64,000 nucleotides of DNA from the NCBI RefSeq assembly GCF_000204055.1, contig NW_006768768.1, forward strand, positions 1,674,709 to 1,738,708, read 5' to 3'. Below, piece by piece: positions 32,895-43,299 of this stretch. The position numbers and the translations under genes are program-made. Under the pieces are notes generated by a model. That model was not told the DNA's origin, ran no database searches, and saw only the letters and a list, made by a program, of their open reading frames with translations. The DNA comes from Melampsora larici-populina 98AG31. Its lineage: Eukaryota; Basidiomycota; Pucciniomycetes; Pucciniales; Melampsoraceae. Every line of letters starts with the position of its first letter. Position 1 is the first letter of the stretch.

Positions 32895-33092
32895 ATTCCA
32901 TTTATTTTCCCCATACTTCATCGCCCTATTTTACAACATACGCCTTTAATCATGTACCCTAGATGAAACAGCCAACAGCAACCCTTTCCCCTGACACAGC
33001 CAGAGGGGTTTTACAGGTGCTGGACATATTTCTAGAGTGTTTGATAGCCTGACGGCTAAAAAAGCACTTAAAACAATGAAATAAAAAAAAAA

Positions 33093-33105
33093 ATCTCATT
33101 CTTAA
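33093..33105 (+). repeat. Target-site duplication of the LINE, right copy
   Basis: Exact copy of 27185-27197. Confidence 0.9.
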
Positions 33106-33155
33106 ACTAAACTCTAAGAGTTCGATCGACTATTCATCGCTACCTAAACCATCCC

Positions 33156-34298
33156 TCATTCTTCTAGACGCAATACCTTCAACCATTCCACCATTTCCTT
33201 CATCTCTTTGTCACTAAACTTCCTCAAGTAGATTTTGTATGCGTCGGAAGCCCAGCGACCATTTTTCTTGATCTCATCCCTAGATGCCCCGAGGTTCCAC
33301 CTTAAAGACGCGCCTCCTATCCTAAACGAGTGGCCGTACAATAACTTATGCTTCACAGGTCGGTAGATGTTCCAAAAGTCTCTCAGCTTATTGATCACAT
33401 ACTGCTTCTTATAAACAATCGTCTTCTCTCCTTTCTCATTGGCAAAACCAAATACTGGATCTAATGCTCGTCTCGGCCGGAATTCATAGAGGCGCTTCAG
33501 TACTCGGACAGGGTCCAACTTCGATTTCTGGCGATGTATGTAGATTGTCTGTATTTCACCTGGCTTTGCCGTTTTTGCACCGTGGATCGCAATCTTCACA
33601 TACAAGTAATCGACTGCCCAAAGGACATCACCCCAAATCGGCATTCGCTTTGATTCATCATCGGATACCAACTCGCCAAGCCTTGCAGTACCCCAGAACG
33701 CTACCAGTGCAATGGCAAAGATTGCTAGGTCTTTCTCTTCGTTGAAGTTGATGTGTTCTGATAAAATCGCTAAGTCCGAAACCAGTACTGGTGGACGTAG
33801 TTTCTCCTCTTCTAGCAATTTTTGTTCGACCGTTTCGGATGCCTTCAGTAAAAGAGCTACTGTATCATCTCTATCGTAAGGGAAATCGTTCTGGTGGAAT
33901 TTATGCCAAGCTTTAAGTCCAGCAATGTACGATCGCAGTGTTGAAGCCTTGACCGACTCGTCATCTCCGGCGAATTCTTTGTCTTTTTTGGAACCCCATA
34001 CCACAAAGCCTAGGAGGACGTTGGGCGCAATTGGTAATAGATCGGACTTGTCTATGCCCTTTACTACGGCGTATCTCAGTAATTTCACGACACCTGAATT
34101 ATAATGTTTTAAAGTGCCGTCCATCCAAGCACCTCTCAAGAAATGTTTCTGTATCTCATCTGAGTCTGATCTATCAACACCGAATGCGTCTTTCTTGAAC
34201 GAACCGTATGGTCTAGTAAGTCTTCTGAAATCGTCTTTCTTCTCTTTTTTTTCTAGTCTAATTTTCGTGTCTGCTTTGTCTACCTTCTTCTTCGTCAT
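33156..34298 (-). CDS. Tyrosine recombinase of YR element 2
   Basis: 380 residues from ATG 34298. Catalytic residues: Arg in G-T-A-R-L-G-E-L (about 210), H-x-x-R in G-H-S-F-R-I-G-G-A (about 328) and G-R-W-A-S-D-A-Y-K-I-Y with the nucleophile near 358. The N-terminus is Lys-rich. The ATG overlaps the stop of the preceding RT-RNase H frame as ATGA, a classic coupling arrangement. It is clearly a different lineage from the recombinase at 12799-13815, sharing only the catalytic motifs. The frame is intact. Confidence 0.92.
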   Translation of the reverse strand: MTKKKVDKADTKIRLEKKEKKDDFRRLTRPYGSFKKDAFGVDRSDSDEIQKHFLRGAWMDGTLKHYNSGVVKLLRYAVVKGIDKSDLLPIAPNVLLGFVVWGSKKDKEFAGDDESVKASTLRSYIAGLKAWHKFHQNDFPYDRDDTVALLLKASETVEQKLLEEEKLRPPVLVSDLAILSEHINFNEEKDLAIFAIALVAFWGTARLGELVSDDESKRMPIWGDVLWAVDYLYVKIAIHGAKTAKPGEIQTIYIHRQKSKLDPVRVLKRLYEFRPRRALDPVFGFANEKGEKTIVYKKQYVINKLRDFWNIYRPVKHKLLYGHSFRIGGASLRWNLGASRDEIKKNGRWASDAYKIYLRKFSDKEMKEMVEWLKVLRLEE

Positions 34299-37200
34299 GT
34301 TGTCTCTTCTGTTGGGTTTGGTGTAATTTGGAATAAAAGTTGCCGTAGATCTATCGGGATTTCGATTTTTACTTCTTTAAACCAGAGCAGGTCGGGCGTC
34401 AATTTCCCTCGCGAAAGATCATCGGCTTTGTTATCTTTTGATGCTACACGTTTCTGACGTATGTTACAGCCTAACTCCATGAGTAACCGCTGTATCGCCT
34501 TCCATTCGTTGTTCACATCACGATCCTTCGACTTCCGCTTACGAATCGCGTGCTCTGTCGTGGTGTTGTCAGTATGCACCCAGAATCTCCTACCTTGGAC
34601 GTTCATGACTTTATTCACCACCAGTAGGCCTAGTCTAATGGCTACAGTCTCGGCCCAGGCGATACGCCTTCTCCGTTCTTTCCTTCCTTCCACCTCCCAT
34701 TCTTTCGCAAACTTAAAGCATGCCCAGAAACTTCCAACTAGAACTCCAATCCTGAATATGTTAGGTACAGTCAAGGTGAGTTAGAATTTCTTTGCATCAG
34801 ACATTGTCTTTGGTAGTTAAACTCACCCGAACGAAGATGCTGCGTCTCCTACCCACCCCACTTCTTCTGTGGTCGGGTTAGGGACAATCCTGCACGCATC
34901 AAATTTTTCCAAGCATGACTCCCACTCTCTGAGGTCTTCCACCACGTCTTCTGGGGTCAACCTCGAGGCGTGCATATTCTTCCACGACTTCTTCCAGCGA
35001 TATAAGGAATTAAGGTATGCCGCCATGTGCGGCACAATGTGGACTGTATGACATAGCCGTCCTACAAATTTCTCAACTTGGGAGTAAGTCCATTTACTAT
35101 CTTTCTCTAGGAATTGTTTGATCTGTCCAAGTCGTTCATCTAATTTTTCTTTTGGGAGTCTGACCGTATGTCTCTTTCCGTTCCAGATAAACCCAAGAAA
35201 TTTCTGTTCTTCTGCGAACTCGTGGTTTTTCCGCGGGTTTGTCATTACCCCCATTGAGTTGCTAAGGTGAGTAATGTCTTCCAATGACGTCTTCTCACCT
35301 GGTCTCCGGAGGATGAGATTGTCGTATACCCACCTAAAGATGGCCGGGAAGTTAAGTTTGCTAATCATGATCTGCTTCCAGGTTTCTGCTGGAGCTCCGA
35401 AAACCCCGCAACTTGCTACGCCGCCGAAACCAACCGCTAGGTCCACCCAAAGCCTACCTTCGAAATCCTTAATAATTAGGTATTTCCTCTGGCTGTGGTG
35501 TACTGGGAGCTGACGGTAAGCTTTAGCCCAGTCAAAGACCGCCAGTTGCCATTCCCCTGGATTGTCGCGAAAGAACTTGGCGACTCTTTTGAAATCGTCC
35601 CAGGAGGTTTCGTAGTTCATCTTATCTACGAAGGAGTTTACTGACGGGATTTCTTCATCTTGTTTTGGGAAGGACAGGTCATTTATCAATCTCACGGAGC
35701 CGTCTCCATTCGTCGCGCTTCCCATTGGGTTCGAGCGAAAGAAGCCAAATCTGTTGTACAGTTCTTCGTGTGAATACGGTCCAGCAATCCTACCCGCCTT
35801 CAGTTCTCTAGCCAGGGTCTTCTCAATCTCAACTTTGACCTCCAGCGCTGAAGTGTGGTTGTCGGGTGTGTACCATTTGCGGTTGCCTAGATAGTGTTGG
35901 GGGATGCCTAGGCAAAAACCTTCCATAAAGCCGTCCATGATGTATGGTATGTCCTCTTTAAGTCCGGCTTCTTCCATTAGTTGTTTCCATTTGTCTGTCA
36001 CCATTTCGCAACTGACCGGTTTTGGCCACTCTGTGACTCCTTTTGCTTTAAACAGTTTCCTTTTGCTCAAAGGTAGCCTTGTCCTTTCGTTTATTGTGGA
36101 AGAGGATCCATCAGAGGAAACCGAGCTATTTTCGTCTTCGTCTTCTCTTTCCTCCACCACCTCGTTAGCTACTTCGATCAGGGGCTGTAGGTCGAACTCT
36201 TTATCTTGTCTTGAATTCTCTTCATCTGCAAGCTCCGGCCATGTTTCGTCGGGTAAGTTGTTGGTCTTCCAGACCAACTTGTCTCTCTCTAGCACCCATT
36301 GACGAGGACCTTGTGGACTAAGGGCTATCAACATAATAGAGGCAAGAGAGGTTTGTCATTTCATTGTACCATCTATCTTTTAGATCTGATTCACTGCACT
36401 TCATAACTTGTTATAGGTAAGAACGAAAGGAAAACAAAGGGTGTCTTCGTACCAGCAAGGATTGGTCGACGGAACAAGCATTAAGTCACAACAAGCATGG
36501 AAGATAAGTACAACAAATTGGAATTGATCCACGTTCCGACCGTATCAGCAATGGGCCGATGGTTGGGGGGGAGGGACAAAGTCACCGGTTGATAAGAAGA
36601 AAGTGTGTCACTATCGTCAGTCATTTCCTTTGTAAGTACGAGGTGGGATCCTACTCACCACACTCCGTTATCTTGGGCTTTCCCTTTCCCTTTCCCCGTT
36701 TGCTTATTCACATGCTGATGTCCATGTGCCACCCAGTCATGGCCGCTCTGGTTAGAATACGCCGTGTTGTTCGGGTAATGGGGGCCGTGTGCCTGGTAGT
36801 TCGGCTGATACATCGTGCTCCCCTGAAAACCTTGGAACTGGTTCCCGTAGTAAGTCCTAGGTGGGAAATACGGTTTCTTTTGATAGAAGTTTCCTCCTCT
36901 CTTCTGTTTATTAAGCTTCTCACTACCTCCTATACCTTCTCCTTCAAGGTCTGATCCGTGACTATCTGGCAATTTGGAGGTGCTTGCCGCTGGTTGCGTT
37001 CTCGCCACCGGTTGGCCCGTATAGAAGTCGTAGCCGTACTTCTTCTGGCCAGGGGCGTACGGGTTCCCCTCGTACCTCAAGTCGCCAGCCGATTCAGCAT
37101 CCCACTTGGCTCTTCTCGCCGCTTCCATTTGAACTCCATCTGGTAACACCACCTTTTCCACTTTCTTCCCCCTCTTCCCATTCTTTGTCCTCCTATACAT

Positions 37201-39305
37201 GATTTGAGAGCGCTTCCTGAAGATAAGTGCTCTGATGATTAGGTGGTACCTCAGCCCCACCATCCAACATTTATGTTGGACCATCAACTGGTTCACTACT
37301 TCTTTGTGCTTGGATATATATTTCGCGTAAGCTTCATGTCCATACAGTTCAGACGCGTAGCGGGTTTCCAGATCACAAGCTAATATGAAGTCACCATAAT
37401 TCATTTGCCTCTCCAGGTCTCTCTCCGAAGTGGCCATAATGAATTCCTTTTTGCTCTTCTTCGAACCATCATCTACTGCTGAGTGATAGGCGTCAATGTA
37501 AGACCTCTTGAAGACAGATAACGGGACGTATCGTTTGAGTTTTTTGAAGCACTTGTCCCATTGGTCTGGGAGATCTGGTAAGTCCAGTCCGGCTATCGCA
37601 TTTAGTTCGAACTGTACATTCGCCTTTGACATGAGGTCATCATCTATTTCAGTATCAGACGAAGAATCCAAGGAACTCGAAGATTCAGACCCTGACGAGG
37701 ATGAATCTGAAGAGTCAGAGCTTGCCTCTGAAGACGAGGAGTCACTGTCCGAGCTAGATGACGTAGAGCCGTCAGATGACGGGGAGGATCGTCTCTTTTT
37801 CTTTTTGCTCTTTGATTCTTTACCGGGTTTGTCGTTCCCTTCCTCTATCTTGTCTTTCCGTCTCTTATTTGATTTGCCTTTCTTTTTCCCTTCTTTCTTC
37901 CCCTTCTTCGATTCCTCCTTCCTCTTCTCCTTCTCTAACCTCTTCACCTCTTGCTTCAGCGCCTTCAACTCCTCTTCTTTCACCATTTCCCTTCTCAAGG
38001 TTTGGATGAGATCCATGTCGACCCCGTCTATGGCCGCGGCCAATCTATCCACTAAAGGACGTGTGTCGATAGGAGCCGTAGGGGTCTTCTTCTTTGCTGC
38101 TGGGATCTCAGCATTCACTGGCGCCACCACGTGGGACTCGGTCGCCGATGTGCTCCCTGGCTGGTTCAACAATCCTACTATTAGACACGTGTATCCTAGA
38201 TAAAGTCAGTCTGTGATTGAACCAGTGTGCCGCTCTAGCTCTCAGGATTGAGACGGTGGGGGGGGATTTGGATATAATGGACCTGCTGCGACAACTTTGT
38301 TGGAGCCTCCTGGATTCAATAGTCTTTCCCGAAGTAATAGTCGAGACATCTTTCTAGGCCCACTTCGTGTCGAGGAGACACTGGCTTCTTGATAGGCCAC
38401 CTTTGTTTCAGGTGAGGTCTACTCATCTACCAAGTTGGATGGGATGCGCCTGGCTAACCCTACATTCCTAAAGGTATAAGTGGGAGCTTCCATGCTACTA
38501 CCATCTATCATCACAGGAGCTCAATTAGGCTGCAACTTCCAACTCAATCTGGATATTGACTTTTTAGGAATCATTATGCATGGATTACGGGAGCCTTAAT
38601 ACGGGAGCCCTCGAGGGCTACAATCTTGGTAAATACAGGAGCTGTTCATCACAAGCTACGACCATTGGAATTGGAGGAGCTGGCCAACCATAAGGATAGG
38701 GGGGGGGTGGTTATGGGGATAAGAAGAACCGATCTCTGGAATAACTCACTGTGATCGTGCTCGATCAGCCCTTCATAGCGAGTCTTGTTCTTCTTCAAGA
38801 CTTGATCATCGTTCAGTAAGTCATCCACCTCTGTGTTTTGTTTCCCCTTCTTTTTGGTCGATGCTTTCTTCTTCTTCTCCGAATCCTTCTTTCCTCTTTC
38901 CATTTCTCCATCCTCTACTGACGATGAGATACTGTCCCTCTCTTCATCATCACTCACTTCAAAGATCAACTTTGCTTCAACGCTCTGTCTTTCTACCATC
39001 TTGCCAGCGGAGCTAGGGTCCTCGGGGTCTTTTGAGTCGACGTTCTTATACGCGGAAGTCGGGCAGGTTGTTTCTTCGATCGTAGTCGTGTTGGTCTGAA
39101 CTTCCGTCATTTGAGTGTTCAGGGTGGTCGGTGTGTTGTTGTTCAAGTTTAAATCTCTTGAACCTGCTCTCCTTTCCCTCTCCTCTGCTTGTTCTTTCAA
39201 CCTCAAGGCATGAGCCTTTTTCTTCTCTTCTTCTATCTTCATTGCCTCTGACATCTTCTTAGATTGAATCAAATTTGTCGATTTTGGTTTGAGTTTTCTC
39301 CACAT
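34295..39305 (-). CDS. Gag-RT-RNase H polyprotein of YR element 2 (spliced model)
   Basis: Proposed exons 39305-38750, 38177-36659, 36317-34827 and 34751-34295; all three introns have GTGAGT donors and AG acceptors and the phases match, giving about 1340 codons. Exon 1 is Lys/Glu-rich; exon 2 has a coiled coil, a Lys and Ser/Asp-rich tract and a Gag core (C-F-K-K-L-K-R-Y-V-P-L near residue 400) with a Gly/Tyr/Asn-rich tail; exon 3 holds RT (V-F-D-W-A-K-A-Y-R-Q-L-P, F-G-G-V-A-S-C-G-V-F-G); exon 4 completes RNase H (V-G-D-A-A across the junction, H-T-D-N, S-K-D-N-K-A-D-D-L). RT motif C reads W-V-Y-D-N-L, where W-V-D-D-N-L would be expected, so a catalytic Asp may be lost. The individual open parts are certain; the joining is inferred. 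The first intron (572 nt) is the least secure. Confidence 0.75.
34752..34826 (-). other. Putative intron 3 of YR element 2 (inside RNase H)
   Basis: 75 nt; donor GG|GTGAGT, acceptor TTCAG. Its removal rebuilds the first strand of RNase H around D-A-A-S-S-F-G-I-G-V. It is the best supported of the three, because the RNase H fold needs both sides. Confidence 0.8.
36318..36658 (-). other. Putative intron 2 of YR element 2 (Gag to RT)
   Basis: 341 nt; donor TG|GTGAGT falls inside the last Trp codon before the Gag stop, acceptor CTTAG, phases agree. Its removal fuses Gag to RT. Confidence 0.6.
38178..38749 (-). other. Putative intron 1 of YR element 2 Gag
   Basis: 572 nt, donor A|GTGAGT, acceptor TAG, phase 1 on both sides. 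It is long for this genome. Without it, Gag exon 2 has no upstream ATG for about 125 codons. Confidence 0.5.
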
Positions 39306-39601
39306 TCACGAGTTAATCTGCAACGAGGATTTGTATTTTAATTTCAACTTCTGTTTGAAATCTTGAGTTTTTCGAAATTATGAGCTTGGCAAAGAATTAA
39401 CCTTGCAGGTTGACAGGACTCGGCAGCAGAGAGAAATTGGTAAGAGAGAGAGAGAGGAGAAAATTTCCTCTTCCTCTCCTTCCAAATTCGTGGGTGGAGT
39501 CTGTGACATTCCACCACCCGTGATATCTCTGCCTCGTCTGTCACCTCTCTCCTTCCTGTGAATGGAACTCATGGTACCGTCACGGGCTAGGAACAATATC
39601 T
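39306..39601. other. 5' flank of YR element 2
   Basis: Non-coding, with an AG-rich run on the plus strand at about 39449-39470. It probably holds the element's promoter and an A-type repeat, which I could not delimit without a second copy. Confidence 0.35.
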
Positions 39602-39883
39602 AATATCCTTGTAGCACGTTGACGTGCACACACAAAAGACTTTCCTTAGACCCTGTAACAACCCATCAAAGAGGTGCCACAACATGCACATCTTTCCCTT
39701 ATCACCTGGGAGGTTGAAAGTCAGTTGACCCCTGCTGACAACAAAGGATTCTGCAAATCCTTTGAACAAATCACAAAGCACAAAGGGTGCTCAACAACAA
39801 TCTCAGTCCAAATTCAACCAAAAGACTTGGATTTTTATTTCAAAACTCTTCGTGTGTGCACGTTGACGTGCCACGCGGATATT
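39602..39883. mobile_element. MITE-like element (282 bp) with GCACGTTGACGTGC ends
   Basis: Imperfect terminal inverted repeats of about 32 bp at 39602-39633 and 39852-39883, both containing CACGTTGACGTGC and CACACAC. No ORF of interest inside. Confidence 0.6.
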
Positions 39884-41285
39884 TACATGGTGGAGCACAG
39901 GAGAAAACCAGCGGTAAATCTGCAAGGTGTCACAAGAACTGTGTGAAACATAAAGGTTCACAGAGTGGTAGGTCCAGGACCCAGTGGCACCAAATTCAGA
40001 AGAATGTAATATTTCCTATCTTCCTCATCCTACCACCCTCTCACCTCGGAGCTATCTGCTATCTTTCTGAGTCTTTTAGCATCCTGCTACTTATTCCCTT
40101 TTTTCTAGTTAAAGATTCTCTTCTCAAATTTTGCAAGGCCGCCCACTTGCCCCGGGGTTGAGGAGTCATACCTCCTTGAGCCTTACTCTCATTCTCACAG
40201 GCAATTTGCCCCACTGTAGTCTAGAACTATATAGGTTTTCTTAGCCCGGAGACCCCCCACACCACACATACATCATACTTACTAGAATGTAGGTTGTGTA
40301 GTGGTAGAGTAATGATGTGGGGTGATAGTACTTGTGATCACATGTCACAGGTACCATACCACAGACAGGATAAAGGTTGAGACGGGAAAGCTAGTTGGTT
40401 TCCCCTTCCTGACCATGTTCAACACAAACAATAGAAGTGTACAATGATTGTTGATTCATATCTGAACATTTAGCAAAAGATCTCACTTGATGAATCTCAA
40501 GTATGCTATACTAATTTTCCAAATATAAAAGGTGAGGTCTAGCAAAGTTTGGGGAAGAGAAAGACCCATCATGCAAAAGGTCAGAGAAGAAGAAGAATTC
40601 CTGCAATGACTGTATTAAAAACTCCATCCACTTCCTATTGCACCATCCATACTAATCTGCCTGTTTCTGTCAAAATTCTTTTATGTATTGTGATCTCCTA
40701 ATCAGCCTTTATTATCAGTATGATGGCATCATTTCATGACAATCAAGCATCTTTTTCTTGTTTTTAAAAAAAAGTGCAAGATTCATTGATTGAATATTGG
40801 CATTGCACTATCTAAACAAGTTAAAGCATGTAAGGAACTAGTCTAAAAGAATAGCCAGTCATCTAGTTGGTACAAGAGTTAGAGTTGTCTTGAGATCATT
40901 GCACAAAGGTATATCTATCTTCATTTTTTTCAACAGAGAGTAAGTGAAAATTTGGAGTCTCCAAGAATAAGGCAAAACAGGGTTGGCCAGATCCATGATG
41001 ACTTGTGCAGTGGGGCTGTTCCCAAGGCCAGGAATGTCATTTTTCACAATTGTGACAATGTGACAAAAGTGGCACTTTATAGCCACCATACACAGATCAC
41101 ATATCTGAAGACAAAGGTACATCCAATTAGGGCTATGACCTGGCCCTGCCCCAATGAAAAGTTGACAAATGCCATTAGTTGAAAGTAATATAGAGTACTC
41201 TGTAAATGGAAAGCAGAAGGAGCAAGAACAGGAACAGATGTCCAGAGTACCAAAACTAACCAACCGGGTACATTGAATGTCTTCA
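39884..41285. other. Repeat-derived intergenic sequence without genes
   Basis: No supported coding or RNA gene. It has an AAAAAAAAGTG-type palindrome near 40765, similar to ones at about 43615 and 43810, which suggests a shared repeat family. Confidence 0.35.
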
Positions 41286-41984
41286 CACTGTGAACATTAT
41301 ATGCATTATCCCCGAGTGGAAATGAGAAAATGATCAAGATTTTAGTTTGTCATAGAAAGATCTATCACTTCACACCTGAGCCTTAACACCCATGCACTAC
41401 ATATGTGCATCAGGCTGAGACAATAGGTGGCTTTTGTGCACATACAGGTGTGCTCAGTTGTCTGCTCAACTAAATAAGTAAATCACATGTGATTCATCAT
41501 CTAACTTTTTTCACTCTGAAAAATTGTCCAAAACATCAACTACATAGACCTCCATATCAGGTGGTGGGTGCAGTGCAAAAAACACGCCTTGGGTGCGCCT
41601 AGGTGTCAGAGAATTTGGAAAATCAGGGGTCAGTGTGCCTGTTCAGAAATCACACCAAATTTAAGAAATGCTACATCCTGTCACCAATATTGGTGTTGCT
41701 GACCTCAGCAGTAGGACTTGTATACAAACTGGGAACTCCAAAATCAACTGTTGCTCACCTTTACATGGCAAAACTGTTGTGGTAGGTGGCTACAGCAACT
41801 TGAAAATTAGAAAATATATTGAAAAAGAACAACATCTCGGTTCCCAACAAATTTCTTTGGAAAAAACACGCCCGGCGCGCCTCCAAGAATATAAGCACAC
41901 CCACAACCTGACCTCCATAGCCAATCAGGATCTAGTCATTAAGATAAGAGTTAACTTATGAAAACTTCCTAATAACGCCAATAT

Positions 41985-42781
41985 CAAACTTTTCTAGACT
42001 CCAGGCCATTCAGACATAGAATTAAACAAAAAAAGCAGATGAATTAGCTAAAGAAGCTGCATCCAACATAACTAATGCAATCACAATCCCCACGAGCTTG
42101 GGTAGCCTCAAGAAAAGAACCCACAAAAACTTTAACATCAAAAACTATATATTCAAACCAGGTAAAAATCAATTCATCACTCACCCAAAAGACATATCTA
42201 AAGGCCTTCAGAATATTGAAAAGGTGGTGCTGCAGCCATCTTTTAGCTGAGAGCAAAGTTGTTATGGACAGGCTCGGGGTGTTTGTCGACGAGAGTCAAG
42301 GGGGTTCAGCTGAGCGTTGTATCTATTACCAAGCTTCCTATGAGGATTGTCGGATGAAGAAGGAACTGTACAGGCTTTGTATCTACAAGTATAAGATGGG
42401 TCTCTAGCCTGTGACATGTACGGTAGCTATGTCACTCAAGTGAACCAAGATCAGTTCGTAACAAAAGTATAGCCCGCTAAATGAACATTTGTTCAGGAGA
42501 AATCTGATGGAATCACCAATGGGCCCATTGTGTGGTGTGAAAGAAAATGCTGAACATTATCTTTTGTATTGCAGAAAACACTCAAGAGCGAGGAAGAAAT
42601 TCAGAACACGCCTACGTAAAGAAAAGATCAAAGTCAACTGGTGCAATGCAAAGGAGCTACTGGACAACCCTAAAGTTTTTCCTTTTCTAGCAGACTTCAT
42701 TCTTCAAACTAAAAGATTTGTTCATGTTCACACATACACACAGGACAAAACCCTCAAGAAGGCAACCACAAAACAGAGATA
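41985..42781 (+). pseudogene. LINE ORF2 3'-end remnant (RNase H tail and CCHC)
   Basis: Fragments of an RNase H end (T-P-G-H-S-D-I-E-L-N, then A-D-E-L-A-K-E-A-A in a shifted frame), the linker (I-P-T-S-L-G-S-L-K-K) and the C-terminal zinc motif C-G-V-K-E-N-A-E-H-Y-L-L-Y-C near 42535-42575. It is most similar to the remnant at 59010-60400 (shared E-K-I-K-V-N/D, L-L-D-N/T-P) and only distantly to the LINE at 27-33 kb. It has indels and stops, and is split by a solo LTR at 42260-42463. Confidence 0.75.
42260..42463. mobile_element. Solo LTR (204 bp) inside the LINE remnant
   Basis: Begins TGTTA and ends TAACA, the usual inverted ends of an LTR, and is flanked by the 5-bp duplication AAAGT at 42255-42259 and 42464-42468. 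Removing it with one TSD copy rejoins the LINE frame as L-R-A-K-Y-S-P-L-N-E-H. No internal coding sequence is left, so the element has recombined to one LTR, or is a very small LTR-type element. Strand unknown. Confidence 0.85.
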
Positions 42782-43007
42782 GGAAGTGGCACAGGATGGA
42801 CAAAGATACTGAGGACCTACCCAACGGGTTCCCTTTCAGGTCAGTGTTCAATCCCATACAGGTTCGTTAACCTCCAAGCTACGTCTTGGGCATATAGGTT
42901 CTCGAGATACTGCATCAAACAGTCCCAGGACTATAAATACCAACCAGTTCTAGTACAGAATCATGTTCAATCCCATATTGGGTTCAATAGCCTGCATGTG
43001 CTGCCAT

Positions 43008-43299
43008 CAAGGCTGCCACTATACTATACTATACATACTGTGACTATACTTGGTATAGTATAGTACAACTATACTCATCTATACTATACTATACTATACT
43101 GTGCAGTATAGTTCAACATGCTAATGGAAAACTTGTGAAACCCTTGTCCATGTATAGTTGATCAATTGATACTATACTGAGTATAGTTGAGGAAAGTATA
43201 GTTTTAACTATACTATACTGAGTATAGTATAGTACAATTTAAACTATACTATACCCAACTATACTCATACCAGTATAGTTTAGTATAGTGGCACCCTTG
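43008..43299. mobile_element. TATAC/GTATA-rich TIR element (292 bp)
   Basis: Ends CAAGGCTGCCACTATACTA and, inverted, CAAGGGTGCCACTATACTA (18 of 19 match). The interior consists largely of ACTATAC and GTATAGT words in both orientations, so the whole element can fold extensively. No ORF. Confidence 0.7.

Larger units (their letters stand above)
27198..33092 (+). mobile_element. Tad/I-like LINE, nearly full length, with 13-bp TSD
   Basis: Two ORFs (27294-29000, and 28994 to 32894 interrupted), a 5' UTR of about 96 bp and a 3' UTR of about 200 bp ending in an A-run (33081-33092). The 13-bp sequence ATCTCATTCTTAA occurs exactly at 27185-27197 and 33093-33105, the target-site duplication expected from target-primed reverse transcription. 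Domain order (zinc-knuckle ORF1; APE endonuclease, RT, RNase H and C-terminal CCHC in ORF2) fits fungal Tad1-like or I-superfamily LINEs. ORF2 carries two inactivating lesions in RNase H. Confidence 0.93.
33156..39305 (-). mobile_element. YR (Ngaro-like) retrotransposon 2, intron-containing
   Basis: Minus-strand element with Gag, RT, RNase H and tyrosine recombinase. The 5' border is upstream of 39305 and the 3' border left of 33156; I could not find its split repeats. The LINE at 27198-33092 sits just 3' of the recombinase ORF, so any 3' repeats would lie left of 27185. Its Gag is related in sequence to the fragment at 60691-62963. Confidence 0.82.

Noticed and set aside
37508..38203. 231-codon plus-strand frame rich in Ser/Glu/Asp and Phe
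   Set aside because: Antisense of the Lys/Ser-rich Gag tract of YR element 2; its composition is the complement of that tract.
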